The notes under the pieces were generated by a model. The model was not told where the DNA came from, searched no databases, and saw only the letters and a list, made by a program, of their open reading frames with translations. The position numbers and the translations under genes were made by a program. Shown piece after piece: positions 1 to 8,112 of a stretch of DNA of 14,935 nt; the stretch's first letter is position 1, and each line of letters begins with the position of its first letter. The DNA lies in NCBI GenBank assembly GCA_964387625.1, contig CAYLWN010000022.1:1-14935 (forward strand), given 5' to 3'. The DNA comes from CAYLWN01 sp964387625. GTDB lineage: Bacteria; Patescibacteriota; Microgenomatia; UBA10105.

Positions 1-717
1 ACCCGTCTTTATCCTTTGACTTTAAACTTTCCCAAAGGCTTATTAGAAATAGGTGGTAAAGCTATCACTGCTTATGTAGTGGATGAAATTATCAAACTTA
101 AACAAGTTGATGAAATTGTCATGGTAACTAACAATAGATATTATCCTTATTTTGCTAAGTGGTTGAAAAAAAATTATCCTGCCAAATACATCAGACTGTT
201 AAATAACGGAGCAAATGATAAGGATACAAGACTAGGTGCTATTGGAGATTTACAATTTGTACTAGATAAAACCGGCTGGCAGGAAGATTTATTAGTTGTT
301 TCATCAGATACTTTAACTTCACTGAATTTTAATGCATTTTTGGAGTTTTTTGCGAGTCACAAAGGTTTTATAAATAGTATTTTTAACTGCCATGACAAAA
401 ATATCATAAAAAATAAATTAGGTTGTGCCGTTGTTGACGGCATAAAATTAATCAAATTTATCGAAAAGCCAGCAGATCCTCCTACTACATTAACTTCAAT
501 TCCTTTTTATATTTATCCCAAAAATTCTTTACCACTGATTACTCAATATTTGAAAGAAGGCAATCATGCAGATGCTCCTGGTTCAATTATCTCTTGGTTG
601 ATTGGAAAAATTGCCACATATGCATTTGATATTGGAAAGGGATTTTATTTTGACGTAGGTACTAAAGAAGTTTTAGAAAAATTACAGCAAAATTTCCATA
701 AATCAGGAGGTGTCTAG
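1..717 (+). CDS. Sugar nucleotidyltransferase (NDP-sugar pyrophosphorylase), 5' end cut by window
   Basis: The product should join a sugar 1-phosphate to an NTP, making the activated sugar used by the neighbouring glycan genes. The frame is open to base 1, and the first visible residues are TRLYPLTLNFPKGLLEIGGK. This is the tail of the nucleotide-binding signature GxGTRLxPLT...PK of the NTP_transferase family, so the true start lies about 10-30 codons upstream and the TTG at 16 is not a start. Further along are an SSD segment (metal/nucleotide aspartate region), the sugar-binding FIEKP motif and a C-terminal FDVGT motif. About 239 residues are visible, close to the length of a short core-only enzyme. 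It converges on the DegT-type gene across a 24-base gap. The family is secure; the sugar and nucleotide (dTDP-glucose, GDP-mannose or other) cannot be read from the sequence. Confidence 0.88.
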   Translation, partial: TRLYPLTLNFPKGLLEIGGKAITAYVVDEIIKLKQVDEIVMVTNNRYYPYFAKWLKKNYPAKYIRLLNNGANDKDTRLGAIGDLQFVLDKTGWQEDLLVVSSDTLTSLNFNAFLEFFASHKGFINSIFNCHDKNIIKNKLGCAVVDGIKLIKFIEKPADPPTTLTSIPFYIYPKNSLPLITQYLKEGNHADAPGSIISWLIGKIATYAFDIGKGFYFDVGTKEVLEKLQQNFHKSGGV

Positions 718-721
718 CTAT

Positions 722-738
722 CACACCCGGGGAGTGTG
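722..738. terminator. Small GC-rich hairpin between convergent genes, possible weak terminator
   Basis: CACAC at 722-726 pairs with GTGTG at 734-738 around a 7-base loop. It fills the 24-base gap between two converging stop codons and is much more GC-rich than its surroundings. No clear T-tract follows on either strand, so termination is inferred mainly from position. Confidence 0.35.
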
Positions 739-741
739 CAG

Positions 742-1941
742 TTATTGATATTTCTTGAAAAATTCGTGGAATTTATCTACAATGTATCTTAATTCTGTTT
801 GTGTGATACCCGGATGACTGCCAATATAAAAACCATTACGTGAGATATTTTTGGCAGCCGGAAATTTATCTTCAATATTTCCCCACATATTTTTATAAAC
901 CGGCTGGTTTAAAAGTGGCAGTAAATATCTGGTTTCAATACCATTGTCTTCCAAAAAGAAAACCAGTTCTGTACGTTTAATACGTTTATCCTTGATCATA
1001 ATGGGATAAAACATAAAAATATGTTCGCTGCCTTTCCTAATTTGAGGCAATTGTAAAAATTTGCTTAAGTCATTTAAATTATGGGTTAAATATTTGGCAT
1101 TTGCTTGCCTAGCGCTAATCAATTTTTTCCAGTCTTTCAGTTGTGCCAAACCTAAGGCTCCTTCAAATTCTGTGGCTCTGTAACTGTAACCCACATCAAT
1201 GAAACTAAATCTTTTATCCACGACTTTAAACAAAGCTTTGCCTTTTTTACCTAAATCATCATCAATTCCGATATAAATTCCATCCCGTCCATGATTTAAC
1301 AAGCTTTTGGCAATAATTGCCAAATTTGAGTCACTGGTACAGACAAATCCGCCAACACCTGTCACTAATGTATGGGCTGCATAGGTTGAAAAACAGCTAA
1401 AATCTCCGAAAGATCCAACGGGTTGGCCATTATATTTGGCAAACATGGTTTCGCAGGAATCTTCAATAATTTTCAAATTATATTTCTTGGCAATTTTCAT
1501 AATCGGCGTCATGTCAGCCGGAAGCCCGCCGATATGTACCGGAATGATAGCTCGGGTTTTGGGAGTGATAGCGCTCTCTAGAAGCTGCGGATCCAACATG
1601 TAATCATGGGAAGTGACATCTGTAAAAATCGGGCGCATATTATTTTGCAAAACTATATTTACAGTGGCTACAAATGTGATAGCTGGCACAATTACCTCAT
1701 CATTATTTTTCCACCCGTATTTCTTTTTTAAAGCATGCAGTGCAACTTGCAGAGCCGAAGTGCCGGAATTACAAAAAATTGCATATTTAACAGCGTGTAA
1801 TTTAGCAATTTCTTTTTCAAAAGCTTGGATAAATTTTCCATAAGTAATTCTCCGGGATTTTAGAACCTGATTAATATATTTATAGGCCAAAGGAGTGATA
1901 GGGACATCACCGACACCGATTTGCATTTTAGAGTTTTTCAT
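742..1941 (-). CDS. DegT/DnrJ/EryC1/StrS-family PLP enzyme, probable sugar 3-dehydratase (ColD/RfbH-like)
   Basis: This is a fold-type I PLP enzyme acting on nucleotide-linked keto-sugars. From the ATG at 1941 it has 399 residues, the usual family length. Visible landmarks are SGTSA near residues 59-63 (phosphate contact), EDSCE near 160-164 (the Asp contacts the pyridine nitrogen) and the active-site stretch CFSTYAAHTLVTGVGG. In ordinary sugar aminotransferases that stretch reads SFYxxK with the Schiff-base lysine. Here the position is His190, as in the dehydratases ColD and RfbH, and ED-x-C-(D/E) followed by KYNG also recalls that subclass. The cysteine cluster of the RfbH iron-sulfur centre is not seen in the matching segment (NHGRDGIYIGIDDD), so a ColD-like, iron-sulfur-free enzyme is the better guess. 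A TTG six bases upstream (1947) is the alternative start. The gene is divergent from a GT2/GT39 pair. Confidence 0.85.
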   Translation of the reverse strand: MKNSKMQIGVGDVPITPLAYKYINQVLKSRRITYGKFIQAFEKEIAKLHAVKYAIFCNSGTSALQVALHALKKKYGWKNNDEVIVPAITFVATVNIVLQNNMRPIFTDVTSHDYMLDPQLLESAITPKTRAIIPVHIGGLPADMTPIMKIAKKYNLKIIEDSCETMFAKYNGQPVGSFGDFSCFSTYAAHTLVTGVGGFVCTSDSNLAIIAKSLLNHGRDGIYIGIDDDLGKKGKALFKVVDKRFSFIDVGYSYRATEFEGALGLAQLKDWKKLISARQANAKYLTHNLNDLSKFLQLPQIRKGSEHIFMFYPIMIKDKRIKRTELVFFLEDNGIETRYLLPLLNQPVYKNMWGNIEDKFPAAKNISRNGFYIGSHPGITQTELRYIVDKFHEFFKKYQ

Positions 1942-1954
1942 AAACAATGTGGTG

Positions 1955-1963
1955 ATTATATCA
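1955..1963 (-). promoter_or_regulatory. Extended -10 promoter of the DegT-type gene
   Basis: Read on the minus strand this is TGaTATAAT, a perfect extended -10. It lies 7 bases before the TTG at 1947 and 13 before the ATG at 1941. No Shine-Dalgarno is visible, so the mRNA leader would be very short or absent. It faces a matching plus-strand element 20 bases away. Confidence 0.6.
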
Positions 1964-1979
1964 AATATTTTAAATATTT

Positions 1980-1988
1980 TGTTATAAT
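1980..1988 (+). promoter_or_regulatory. Extended -10 promoter of the GT2/GT39 operon
   Basis: The sequence TGtTATAAT is a perfect extended -10 ending 17 bases before the ATG at 2006. The predicted leader is about 10 bases with no Shine-Dalgarno. It is divergent from the minus-strand element at 1955-1963; the spacer between them is pure AT apart from one base. Confidence 0.6.
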
Positions 1989-2005
1989 GAAGACCATTTA
2001 AAAAA

Positions 2006-2695
2006 ATGAAAGCCTTTAAATATAAAAATAAAGTTACAATAGTGGTCTTGACTAAAAATGAAGGTCAAGGAATAAAACAAATTATTCAATCTCTTAAACC
2101 TTATGCAGATGACATTTTAGTAGTTGATGGCCATTCTCGTGATAATACCAAAGAAATTGTTCGCCAAGAAAAAGTCCGTTATTTCCTTGATCACGGATTA
2201 GGCAGGGGAGATGGGGTAAGAATTGGAATTCAAAATGCCAAACATAATTGTGTAATTTTATTTGATGCTGACGGATCTCATACATCTTCAGATATTCCCA
2301 GATTTATTTTGCCAATTATAAATCACCAAGCTGATGTAGTGATCGGATCACGTAGAACCGGAGGCAGTTTTGATTTAAATATGAGTTTTTCCGGAATATT
2401 AAGAAGCGGTGGAGCTGACTTTTTGACTTATTTGGTTAACCGCAGATTTGGTACGAAATTAAGTGATGTTTTATACAGCTTCCGCGGTTTAAATCGCAAA
2501 GCTGCTTTACAAATGGGTTTAACTGCCAATGATTTTTGCATTGAACAGGAATTAGTTATTAAATGTTTGAAGAGAAATTTCCGGTTATTGGAAATTCCCA
2601 GTCGTGAACATGCCCGTAAATGGGGTAAATCAAAATTAAATACTTTAATGGGTATAAAATTTATCTGGGTTATGATTGAAGAATTATATCTATAA
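2006..2695 (+). CDS. GT2 glycosyltransferase, dolichyl/polyprenyl-phosphate sugar synthase-like
   Basis: The likely role is to transfer a sugar from a nucleotide donor to a polyprenyl phosphate at the cytoplasmic membrane face, making the lipid-linked donor used by GT-C enzymes. The 229-residue protein is a GT-A fold: VVLTKNEG near residues 13-20, the nucleotide-binding VVDGHSRDNT at 39-48 and the metal-binding DAD triad at 87-89 (FDADGS). Near 201-212 is a basic segment (REHARKWGKSKL) of the R-x-x-G-x-SK type found in DPM1-like enzymes. There is no C-terminal transmembrane pair, so it is the short soluble or peripheral form. It is followed one base after its stop codon by a GT39-like membrane transferase, which fits a donor-maker and donor-user pair. 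Sugar specificity is unknown. Confidence 0.85.
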   Translation: MKAFKYKNKVTIVVLTKNEGQGIKQIIQSLKPYADDILVVDGHSRDNTKEIVRQEKVRYFLDHGLGRGDGVRIGIQNAKHNCVILFDADGSHTSSDIPRFILPIINHQADVVIGSRRTGGSFDLNMSFSGILRSGGADFLTYLVNRRFGTKLSDVLYSFRGLNRKAALQMGLTANDFCIEQELVIKCLKRNFRLLEIPSREHARKWGKSKLNTLMGIKFIWVMIEELYL

Positions 2696-2696
2696 T

Positions 2697-4376
2697 ATGC
2701 GTTTGAAAAATCCCAAATTTATATTACTGGGAATTATTTTATTAGCTGCATTTTTACGGTTAGTATTTTTAGGTCAAGTACCATCAGGTTTTATTCCCGA
2801 GGAAGTATCCAATGGATGGAATGCATATTCCATCCTCAAAACCGGTAGGGATGAATGGAACAATGTTTTACCTTTAGTTTTCAAAGAAACAGGTGGATAT
2901 AAATTGGCATTAAACAGTTATTTAATCGTGCCCTCAGTTTACATTTTTGGTTTAAATGAATTTAGCGTCAGGTTGCCGGTTGCTATTGCTGGAATTTGGG
3001 CAGTTTATCTGACTTTTGTGCTAGCTAAATTGTTATGGAAAAAAGACAGTTATGCTCTGGCGGGTTCATTTTTACTGGCTATAAATCCCTGGGTGGTATC
3101 AATTGCCAGATATGGAGTGGATGTCAATTGGGGTATTCCTTTGTTTTTGGCTGGTTTAATTAATTTGCTTAAAGCCAAAACAAATATTAAATTCTTGTTT
3201 CTTGCCGCGGTCTGTTTTGGTTTGATTTACTACACTTATTTTAATTACATTGTTTTTGGAATTTTGTTTCTGGTAAGTTTTTTTGCCATTGAAAGAAAAA
3301 CTTTTTTCCAATTGCAAAAAATCAAATATCTGGCAATCTTTATATTATTGCAGTTTTTATTTTTGTTGCCGTATGTCACAAATCCTTTATTATTTACCCG
3401 TTTCAGGCAAGCGACGCAAGTGAACCAAATAGGGTTTATAAACCGCATTAACGAACGCAGGCAAGCCTGCCAAACTATTTACGCTCCAAAAATTTGCAGT
3501 CTGATTTATAACAAAGTCACGGATAAATTCATAGAATATTTCAAAAATTGGATCAACCATTATTCCACATCTGTTTTTTTCTTATACGGGTCATTTTTGG
3601 GATTATCAGGTATGCCCCAAAATTGGGGATTTTTCTATCCCTTTGAATTTGGACTGATTGTTTTAGGGATAATGGTTCTGATCAGCAATAAACTGTTTTA
3701 CCCGATATTATTTATTTGGTTTTTTGTTTATTCCATACCTTCAAGTTTGGCATCAGATGGACATATTTGGCGGATGCTGACATTTATGCCATTGCCCTCA
3801 ATGATTGGCGGGATAGGGCTGATAGAATCAAAAAAATATTTAAAAAAATTACCCTTGTTGCTGGGAGCTGTTTGTGTAATTGTTTTTTTCATCAGCAGAT
3901 TTGTAATAGATTATTTTACTTATATGCCATATGCCCAAGGACCAAATTCTTATTATGGATTTAGGGATACTTATAATTATTTAAAAACTATTGAAAAAAA
4001 TTATAACAATATTGTGATTGCGCCCCAAGGTATGGGTTTTGACCAACAATATATTTATTATTTATTTTATCTACATCCTGATCCTAAAATTTTACAAAAT
4101 GAAAATTTTGTAGACAGAATTGTTGGTGATGGCGGTTGGGTAAACGTAAAAAGAATCGGTAACTGGCATTTTGTTTCTGATGTGAGAAATGTGGTTTTTT
4201 CATTACCTGATAAAACATTGTTGGTGACCGATAACTCTTTTAATGAAAAAGAGCCTTTGCCCAAAAACGTGATGACCGCAAATCTGATCAAAACTATTTA
4301 TTACATTAATGGTGACGTGGCTTTTAAAATTTTGGAACTGAATAAAAATCCTCAATATAAACCACAAGACCAATAA
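2697..4376 (+). CDS. GT39/ArnT-like (GT-C) integral membrane glycosyltransferase
   Basis: This polytopic enzyme of about 559 residues should move a sugar from a polyprenyl-phosphate donor to a protein or glycan outside the membrane. Residues 8-26 form the first membrane segment. It is followed by an outer loop with the acidic pair PEE (Glu35-Glu36) and RDEW, where PMT/ArnT enzymes carry their catalytic acid; FGLNEFSVRLP near 85-95 is also typical of GT39. About ten further hydrophobic segments run to roughly residue 425, then a soluble C-terminal domain. I prefer the ATG at 2697, one base after the GT2 stop codon (TAA at 2693-2695), because it suggests translational coupling; a TTG at 2676 would overlap the GT2 gene. 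A GC-rich palindrome is embedded in frame at 3457-3470, encoding RRQAC near residues 254-258, and may be an inserted repeat. Acceptor and sugar are unknown. Confidence 0.82.
   Translation: MRLKNPKFILLGIILLAAFLRLVFLGQVPSGFIPEEVSNGWNAYSILKTGRDEWNNVLPLVFKETGGYKLALNSYLIVPSVYIFGLNEFSVRLPVAIAGIWAVYLTFVLAKLLWKKDSYALAGSFLLAINPWVVSIARYGVDVNWGIPLFLAGLINLLKAKTNIKFLFLAAVCFGLIYYTYFNYIVFGILFLVSFFAIERKTFFQLQKIKYLAIFILLQFLFLLPYVTNPLLFTRFRQATQVNQIGFINRINERRQACQTIYAPKICSLIYNKVTDKFIEYFKNWINHYSTSVFFLYGSFLGLSGMPQNWGFFYPFEFGLIVLGIMVLISNKLFYPILFIWFFVYSIPSSLASDGHIWRMLTFMPLPSMIGGIGLIESKKYLKKLPLLLGAVCVIVFFISRFVIDYFTYMPYAQGPNSYYGFRDTYNYLKTIEKNYNNIVIAPQGMGFDQQYIYYLFYLHPDPKILQNENFVDRIVGDGGWVNVKRIGNWHFVSDVRNVVFSLPDKTLLVTDNSFNEKEPLPKNVMTANLIKTIYYINGDVAFKILELNKNPQYKPQDQ
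3457..3470. repeat. In-frame palindrome GCAGGC-AA-GCCTGC inside the GT39-like gene
   Basis: GCAGGC and GCCTGC form a perfect six-base inverted repeat around AA, within AT-rich coding sequence. It uses the same GCAGGC/GCCTGC word family as the 40-base element at 12051-12090. It adds RRQAC to the protein without breaking the frame. Confidence 0.5.
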
Positions 4377-4402
4377 AACTTGTATAAGCATAACCACTGG
4401 AT

Positions 4403-4408
4403 TACAAT
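4403..4408 (+). promoter_or_regulatory. Possible -10 element of dnaG
   Basis: TACAAT ends 12 bases before the dnaG ATG at 4421; a second candidate, TATAAG at 4383-4388, is preceded directly by TG. No Shine-Dalgarno precedes the ATG. Neither element is as strong as the other promoters in this window, and dnaG may also be read through from the GT genes. Confidence 0.3.
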
Positions 4409-4420
4409 TGCCTCAAAACT

Positions 4421-6190
4421 ATGGATGAATTGGAACTGATCAAACAAAAGATAAATCTGGTCGACTTAATTTCCGAAAATTTAACTTTAAAAAAAGCCGG
4501 CAGGAATTTTAAAGCCCTGTGCCCTTTCCACGGAGAAAAAACCCCTTCATTTGTAATTTCACCTGAACGGCAAATTTGGCATTGTTTTGGGTGTTCTCGT
4601 GGTGGGGATATTTTCGGATATTTGATGGAACTGGATCATTTAGAATTTCCTGAGGCATTAAAAATATTAGCTAACCGTGCCGGAGTCAAATTAACCAGAT
4701 ATGTAGGTACCAGTCAGGAATCAGCATTAAAAGATAAACTATTGGAAATCCATCATTTGGCGCAGGAGTTTTATCACTTTATATTAACCAAACATAAATT
4801 AGGTGACAGGGCCAGAAATTATTTAAAACAAAGAGGTGTTACAGATAAAGCCATTGTGACGTTTGGGTTAGGTTTTGCGCCAGCTTCTTGGGATAATTTA
4901 GGCAGATTTTTGATAAAAAAAGGTTATAAACCAAATGATATAGAAATTGCCGGACTGATATCTAAAGGCAGAACTGGATTTTATGACAGATTCCGTGATC
5001 GAATCATGTTTCCCCTTCAAAATCATCGCTCGGAAACCATTGCTTTTGCCGGACGGGTATTAAATCCCGATATCAAAGAAGCAAAATACATAAATTCTCC
5101 GGAAACGCCGATATATATAAAAGGAAATACTTTGTATGGCTTAAATATCACTAAAGAGGCGATCAAAAAAGAGGGCAGTGCCATCATTGTCGAGGGAGAA
5201 TTTGATTTAATTTCTTCTTTTCAGGCAGGTGTAGCAAATGTTGTGGCTATCAAAGGATCTGCGTTGACTTTGGCTCAAGTTAATTTGATCAAGCGTTTCA
5301 CCGACAGGTTAATTTTATCTTTGGATAAAGATTTGGCTGGTGATCAAGCTGCCAGGCGTGGAATAGAAATTGCCGATCAAAATGGTTTAGATATCAGAGT
5401 GGTGACAATTCCCAATGGCAAAGATCCTGATGAGGCAGCCAGGGAGGATGCAGTAGCTTGGAAAAAAGCTGTAAAAAAAGCTGTGCCTTTTTATGAATTT
5501 TTGATAAATTCTGCGTTTTCAAGATTTACTGATAATGATATTTATGCCAAGAAAAAAATTGCCGAAGAATTATTACCTATATTTGCAAAAATTTCCAATC
5601 CGGTGATTCAAGGTCATTACCTGAAGAATTTATCAGAACGTTTGGTAATTTCTGAAGAAAAATTAAATGAAGGTATGCAAAAAATTAGAATAACTCTACC
5701 AATTGCTAGAAAAATTCAGGCAGAAAATAAAATTTCTAAAAACCATGAAGATTTATTAGAAGAACATTTGTTATCTATGGTATTACAAGCCAAAGACATA
5801 GCAGTTACTCTGCATCAGGTAACGGAAAAAATCGATCCGTCAGATTTTCACGTAATGCCGGTCAAGAAAATTTTTATGGAATTGATTGATTTATGCAGTC
5901 AAAATCAAACAATTAATATCAATGATTTTAGCCAAAAATTACCATCAGAGATTGTTCCCACTCTTGACACTGCTTATTTACGCGATTTGCCAGTTTTTCC
6001 AGATGAGGATGAATATCAAAAGGAATTGGTAAAAACCATCAATGCCACCAAAGTAAGTATTTTACGGCAAAAAATAAAAACCCTGTCAGAAGCTATCACA
6101 AAAGCTCATGACCAAAGTGATGAAAACACCCTAAAAGACCTCAAAATCCGGCTTCATGATTTAGTTGCTGATTTGAAGGCGCTATCTTGA
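4421..6190 (+). CDS. dnaG: DNA primase DnaG
   Basis: This enzyme makes the RNA primers for replication at the fork, working with the replicative helicase. The 589-residue length is normal for bacteria. The N-terminal zinc-binding domain is seen as Cys34-Pro-Phe-His37 and Cys55-x-x-Cys58, in the typical context FHGEKTPSF and WHCFGC. The catalytic core follows with GRTGFYDRFRDRIMFPL near 183-199. The TOPRIM domain holds the acidic glutamates of IIVEGEFD (Glu258/Glu260; the usual form is EGYMD) and the metal-binding pair in LDKDLAG (Asp302, Asp304), then NGKDPDE. The last 150 residues or so are helical, fitting a helicase-interacting domain. The rpoD gene follows directly with its promoter over the dnaG stop codon, the conserved macromolecular-synthesis order. 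Confidence 0.97.
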   Translation: MDELELIKQKINLVDLISENLTLKKAGRNFKALCPFHGEKTPSFVISPERQIWHCFGCSRGGDIFGYLMELDHLEFPEALKILANRAGVKLTRYVGTSQESALKDKLLEIHHLAQEFYHFILTKHKLGDRARNYLKQRGVTDKAIVTFGLGFAPASWDNLGRFLIKKGYKPNDIEIAGLISKGRTGFYDRFRDRIMFPLQNHRSETIAFAGRVLNPDIKEAKYINSPETPIYIKGNTLYGLNITKEAIKKEGSAIIVEGEFDLISSFQAGVANVVAIKGSALTLAQVNLIKRFTDRLILSLDKDLAGDQAARRGIEIADQNGLDIRVVTIPNGKDPDEAAREDAVAWKKAVKKAVPFYEFLINSAFSRFTDNDIYAKKKIAEELLPIFAKISNPVIQGHYLKNLSERLVISEEKLNEGMQKIRITLPIARKIQAENKISKNHEDLLEEHLLSMVLQAKDIAVTLHQVTEKIDPSDFHVMPVKKIFMELIDLCSQNQTININDFSQKLPSEIVPTLDTAYLRDLPVFPDEDEYQKELVKTINATKVSILRQKIKTLSEAITKAHDQSDENTLKDLKIRLHDLVADLKALS

Positions 6191-6196
6191 TATAAT
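6188..6196 (+). promoter_or_regulatory. Extended -10 promoter of rpoD, overlapping the dnaG stop codon
   Basis: TGaTATAAT is a perfect extended -10. Its first three bases (6188-6190) are the TGA stop codon of dnaG. It ends 11 bases before the rpoD ATG, predicting a leader of only about 4-5 bases. I see no good -35 at the normal spacing, consistent with an extended -10 promoter. Confidence 0.65.
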
Positions 6197-6207
6197 AGAC
6201 ACCAATT

Positions 6208-7290
6208 ATGACTAAAACCAAACCAATTACTACCATCAAAGACCTGCTTAAAGAAGGTAAAGATAACGGATTTATTACGCAGGAAGATATTCTTTCAGTT
6301 TTTGCCCGCCCTGAATTGCATATTAAGGAAATTGATGAGCTGTATGATAAATTGCTCAAAGCTGAAATTGACGTATTTGAAACTACCAGCCAGGAAGAAG
6401 AGAAAGAATTAACTAAATCCATGGTCGATTTGGAAAAGGAACTTGAGTCTCTATCAAAAATTGATCATGCAGTTGTTTCAGATCCGGTACGGATGTATCT
6501 TAAGGAAATTGGCCGGGTACCGCTTTTAACCTTTGCAGAAGAAATTGATTTAGCCAAACGTTATGAAAAACGCGATATGCGGGCTAAGAAAAAATTAACT
6601 GAAGCAAATTTGCGGCTGGTTGTATCCATTGCCAAAAAATATATCGGTCGGGGAATGAGTTTATTGGATCTGATTCAGGAGGGTAATCAAGGGTTGATTA
6701 GGGCAGTAGAAAAATACGATTGGCGCAAAGGTTATAAGTTTTCAACCTACGCTACTTGGTGGATCAGGCAGGCAATTACCCGGGCAATTGCAGATCAGGC
6801 GAGAACGATAAGAATTCCCGTGCACATGGTGGAAACCATTAACCGGTTTGTGAGAATCTCCAGAAGATTGATGCAGGAATTAGGTAGAGAACCTACGCCC
6901 GAAGAAGTGGCTTTGGTTTTGGAAGTAGATGTAGCAAAAGTCCGGGAAATTATTAAGGTTTCACAAGAACCGACGTCTTTGGAAACTCCTGTGGGAGATG
7001 AAGAAGATTCACATTTAGGAGATTTTATCCAAGACACCACAGCTCCTTCTCCATATGATGCAACTTCGAGACAATTGCTTAAAGAACACATGGAAGAAGT
7101 ATTAGATACTTTAACAGACCGCGAAAAAAGAGTTTTGATTTTGCGATTTGGACTGGAATCTGGAAGACCGAGAACTTTGGAAGAGGTGGGACGGGAATTT
7201 AGCGTTACCCGTGAGAGGATCAGACAAATTGAAGCAAAAGCGCTACGGAAATTGAGACATCCATCAAGATCGAAGAAACTGAAAGATTAC
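6208..7290 (+). CDS. rpoD: Primary sigma factor RpoD (sigma-70), last residues lost in N gap
   Basis: This is the main sigma subunit that directs RNA polymerase to promoters. Residues about 1-70 are a short region 1.1 with an acidic end. Region 1.2 is DPVRMYLKEIGRVPLL (92-107) and region 2 spans about 127-207, with the -10 melting and recognition segment FSTYATWWIRQAITRAI. Region 3.0 keeps His206 and Glu209 in HMVET, the positions known in E. coli to contact the TG of extended -10 elements, which are common in this window. Region 4 has the -35 reading helix VTRERIRQIEAKALRKLR (333-350). The frame runs into the N gap just after RHPSRSKKLKDY, where primary sigma factors normally end within a few residues, so almost nothing is missing. 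No Shine-Dalgarno precedes the ATG. Confidence 0.96.
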
Positions 7291-7390
7291 NNNNNNNNNN
7301 NNNNNNNNNNNNNNNNNNNNNNNNNNNNNNNNNNNNNNNNNNNNNNNNNNNNNNNNNNNNNNNNNNNNNNNNNNNNNNNNNNNNNNNNNN
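7291..7390. other. Scaffold gap of exactly 100 N
   Basis: The bases are unknown. The round length suggests a placeholder, so the true distance is not known. The rpoD 3' end and the 3' end of the L,D-transpeptidase gene both enter it, from opposite sides. Confidence 0.99.
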
Positions 7391-8064
7391 GGCGCTTCTC
7401 CGTAAATAATGATTTTGGTGCCGGGGTTGTCGGCTGTGGTATTTATAGATGCTTTACCCCGTAAATCAGGTTGAGCCCAATAATATAATTGTTCAACTTC
7501 AGAAGTTTTCATATTGACACATCCGTGAGACATGGGATGTCCAAAATTGTTATGCCAATATGTTCCATGTAAAGAAAATCCCCGTGATCTTGAAATTTCA
7601 TTGTTGGCAAAAAACATTACATAAGGCACGTTAGGCAAATAATAATAAGTGCCTATAGCCGGATTGCCGCCTGACATTTTGGTATATCGCAGTTTTGTCC
7701 AAATCTCAAATACTCCGGTTGGAGTCCGGCCCCATTTGCCTGTTGATACCAAAAAATCAAATACTTTACGGTCATTTTCATAGGCATATAAGCGTTGATT
7801 GGTTAAGTCAACCTCAATCCGTTTGTCGCCTCCGGTTCCCAATACATTCTGGTACAGTTTTGGATCAGGAATTTTGTATGACAGAAAATCACTGCCATGA
7901 AAAGTAGCTTTTTGATCATTGGGATTATAATCTCCTAATAAATTTTCCGGAGTGATGGAAAAATCTTTTTGTCCGGATAATTGATAAGGAAGCACTTGGG
8001 TATATAGAAAATATCCGATAATAAAAACTGCCAAACCAAAAATATACTTACCGACTTTAGACAT
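7391..8064 (-). CDS. L,D-transpeptidase (YkuD domain), membrane-anchored, C-terminus lost in N gap
   Basis: The enzyme should cross-link peptidoglycan through 3-3 bonds, or attach proteins to it, outside the cytoplasmic membrane. Residues 8-24 are a hydrophobic N-terminal anchor with a lysine before it, followed by a linker of about 55 residues. The YkuD fold begins near residue 82 (RIEVDLTNQRLYAYEND) and includes STGKWGRTPTGVF. The catalytic motif is complete: His166 in FSLHGTYW and Ser179-His180-Gly181-Cys182, with Cys182 the nucleophile. The visible part ends in GTKIIIYGEA, normally within a few residues of the end of the family, so little is missing. The ATG at 8064 has no Shine-Dalgarno; a weak -10 (TACTAT) lies 8 bases upstream. 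The calcium ATPase gene ends 48 bases upstream on the same strand. Confidence 0.92.
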
Positions 8065-8072
8065 ATATATTA

Positions 8073-8078
8073 ATAGTA
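8073..8078 (-). promoter_or_regulatory. Weak -10 candidate of the L,D-transpeptidase gene
   Basis: TACTAT on the minus strand ends 8 bases before the ATG. It matches only four of six consensus bases and has no TG extension. A perfect AT palindrome (AAAATTAATTTT, 8081-8092) lies just upstream. The call leans on the spacing shared with neighbouring genes. Confidence 0.25.
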
Positions 8079-8112
8079 GGAAAATTAATTTTATTTAGCA
8101 AGCACTAAAAAA

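Noticed and set aside
16..18. TTG as the start of the first gene
   Set aside because: The conserved TRLYPLT motif is read in frame upstream of it to base 1, so the gene continues beyond the window.
2676..2696. TTG start for the GT39-like gene
   Set aside because: It would overlap the GT2 gene; the ATG at 2697, directly after the GT2 stop codon, begins a normal basic N-terminus before the first membrane segment.
6188..6190. UGA recoded as an amino acid, as in some related candidate phyla
   Set aside because: TGA ends dnaG and the last GT-C gene at natural lengths, and no gene reads through it.
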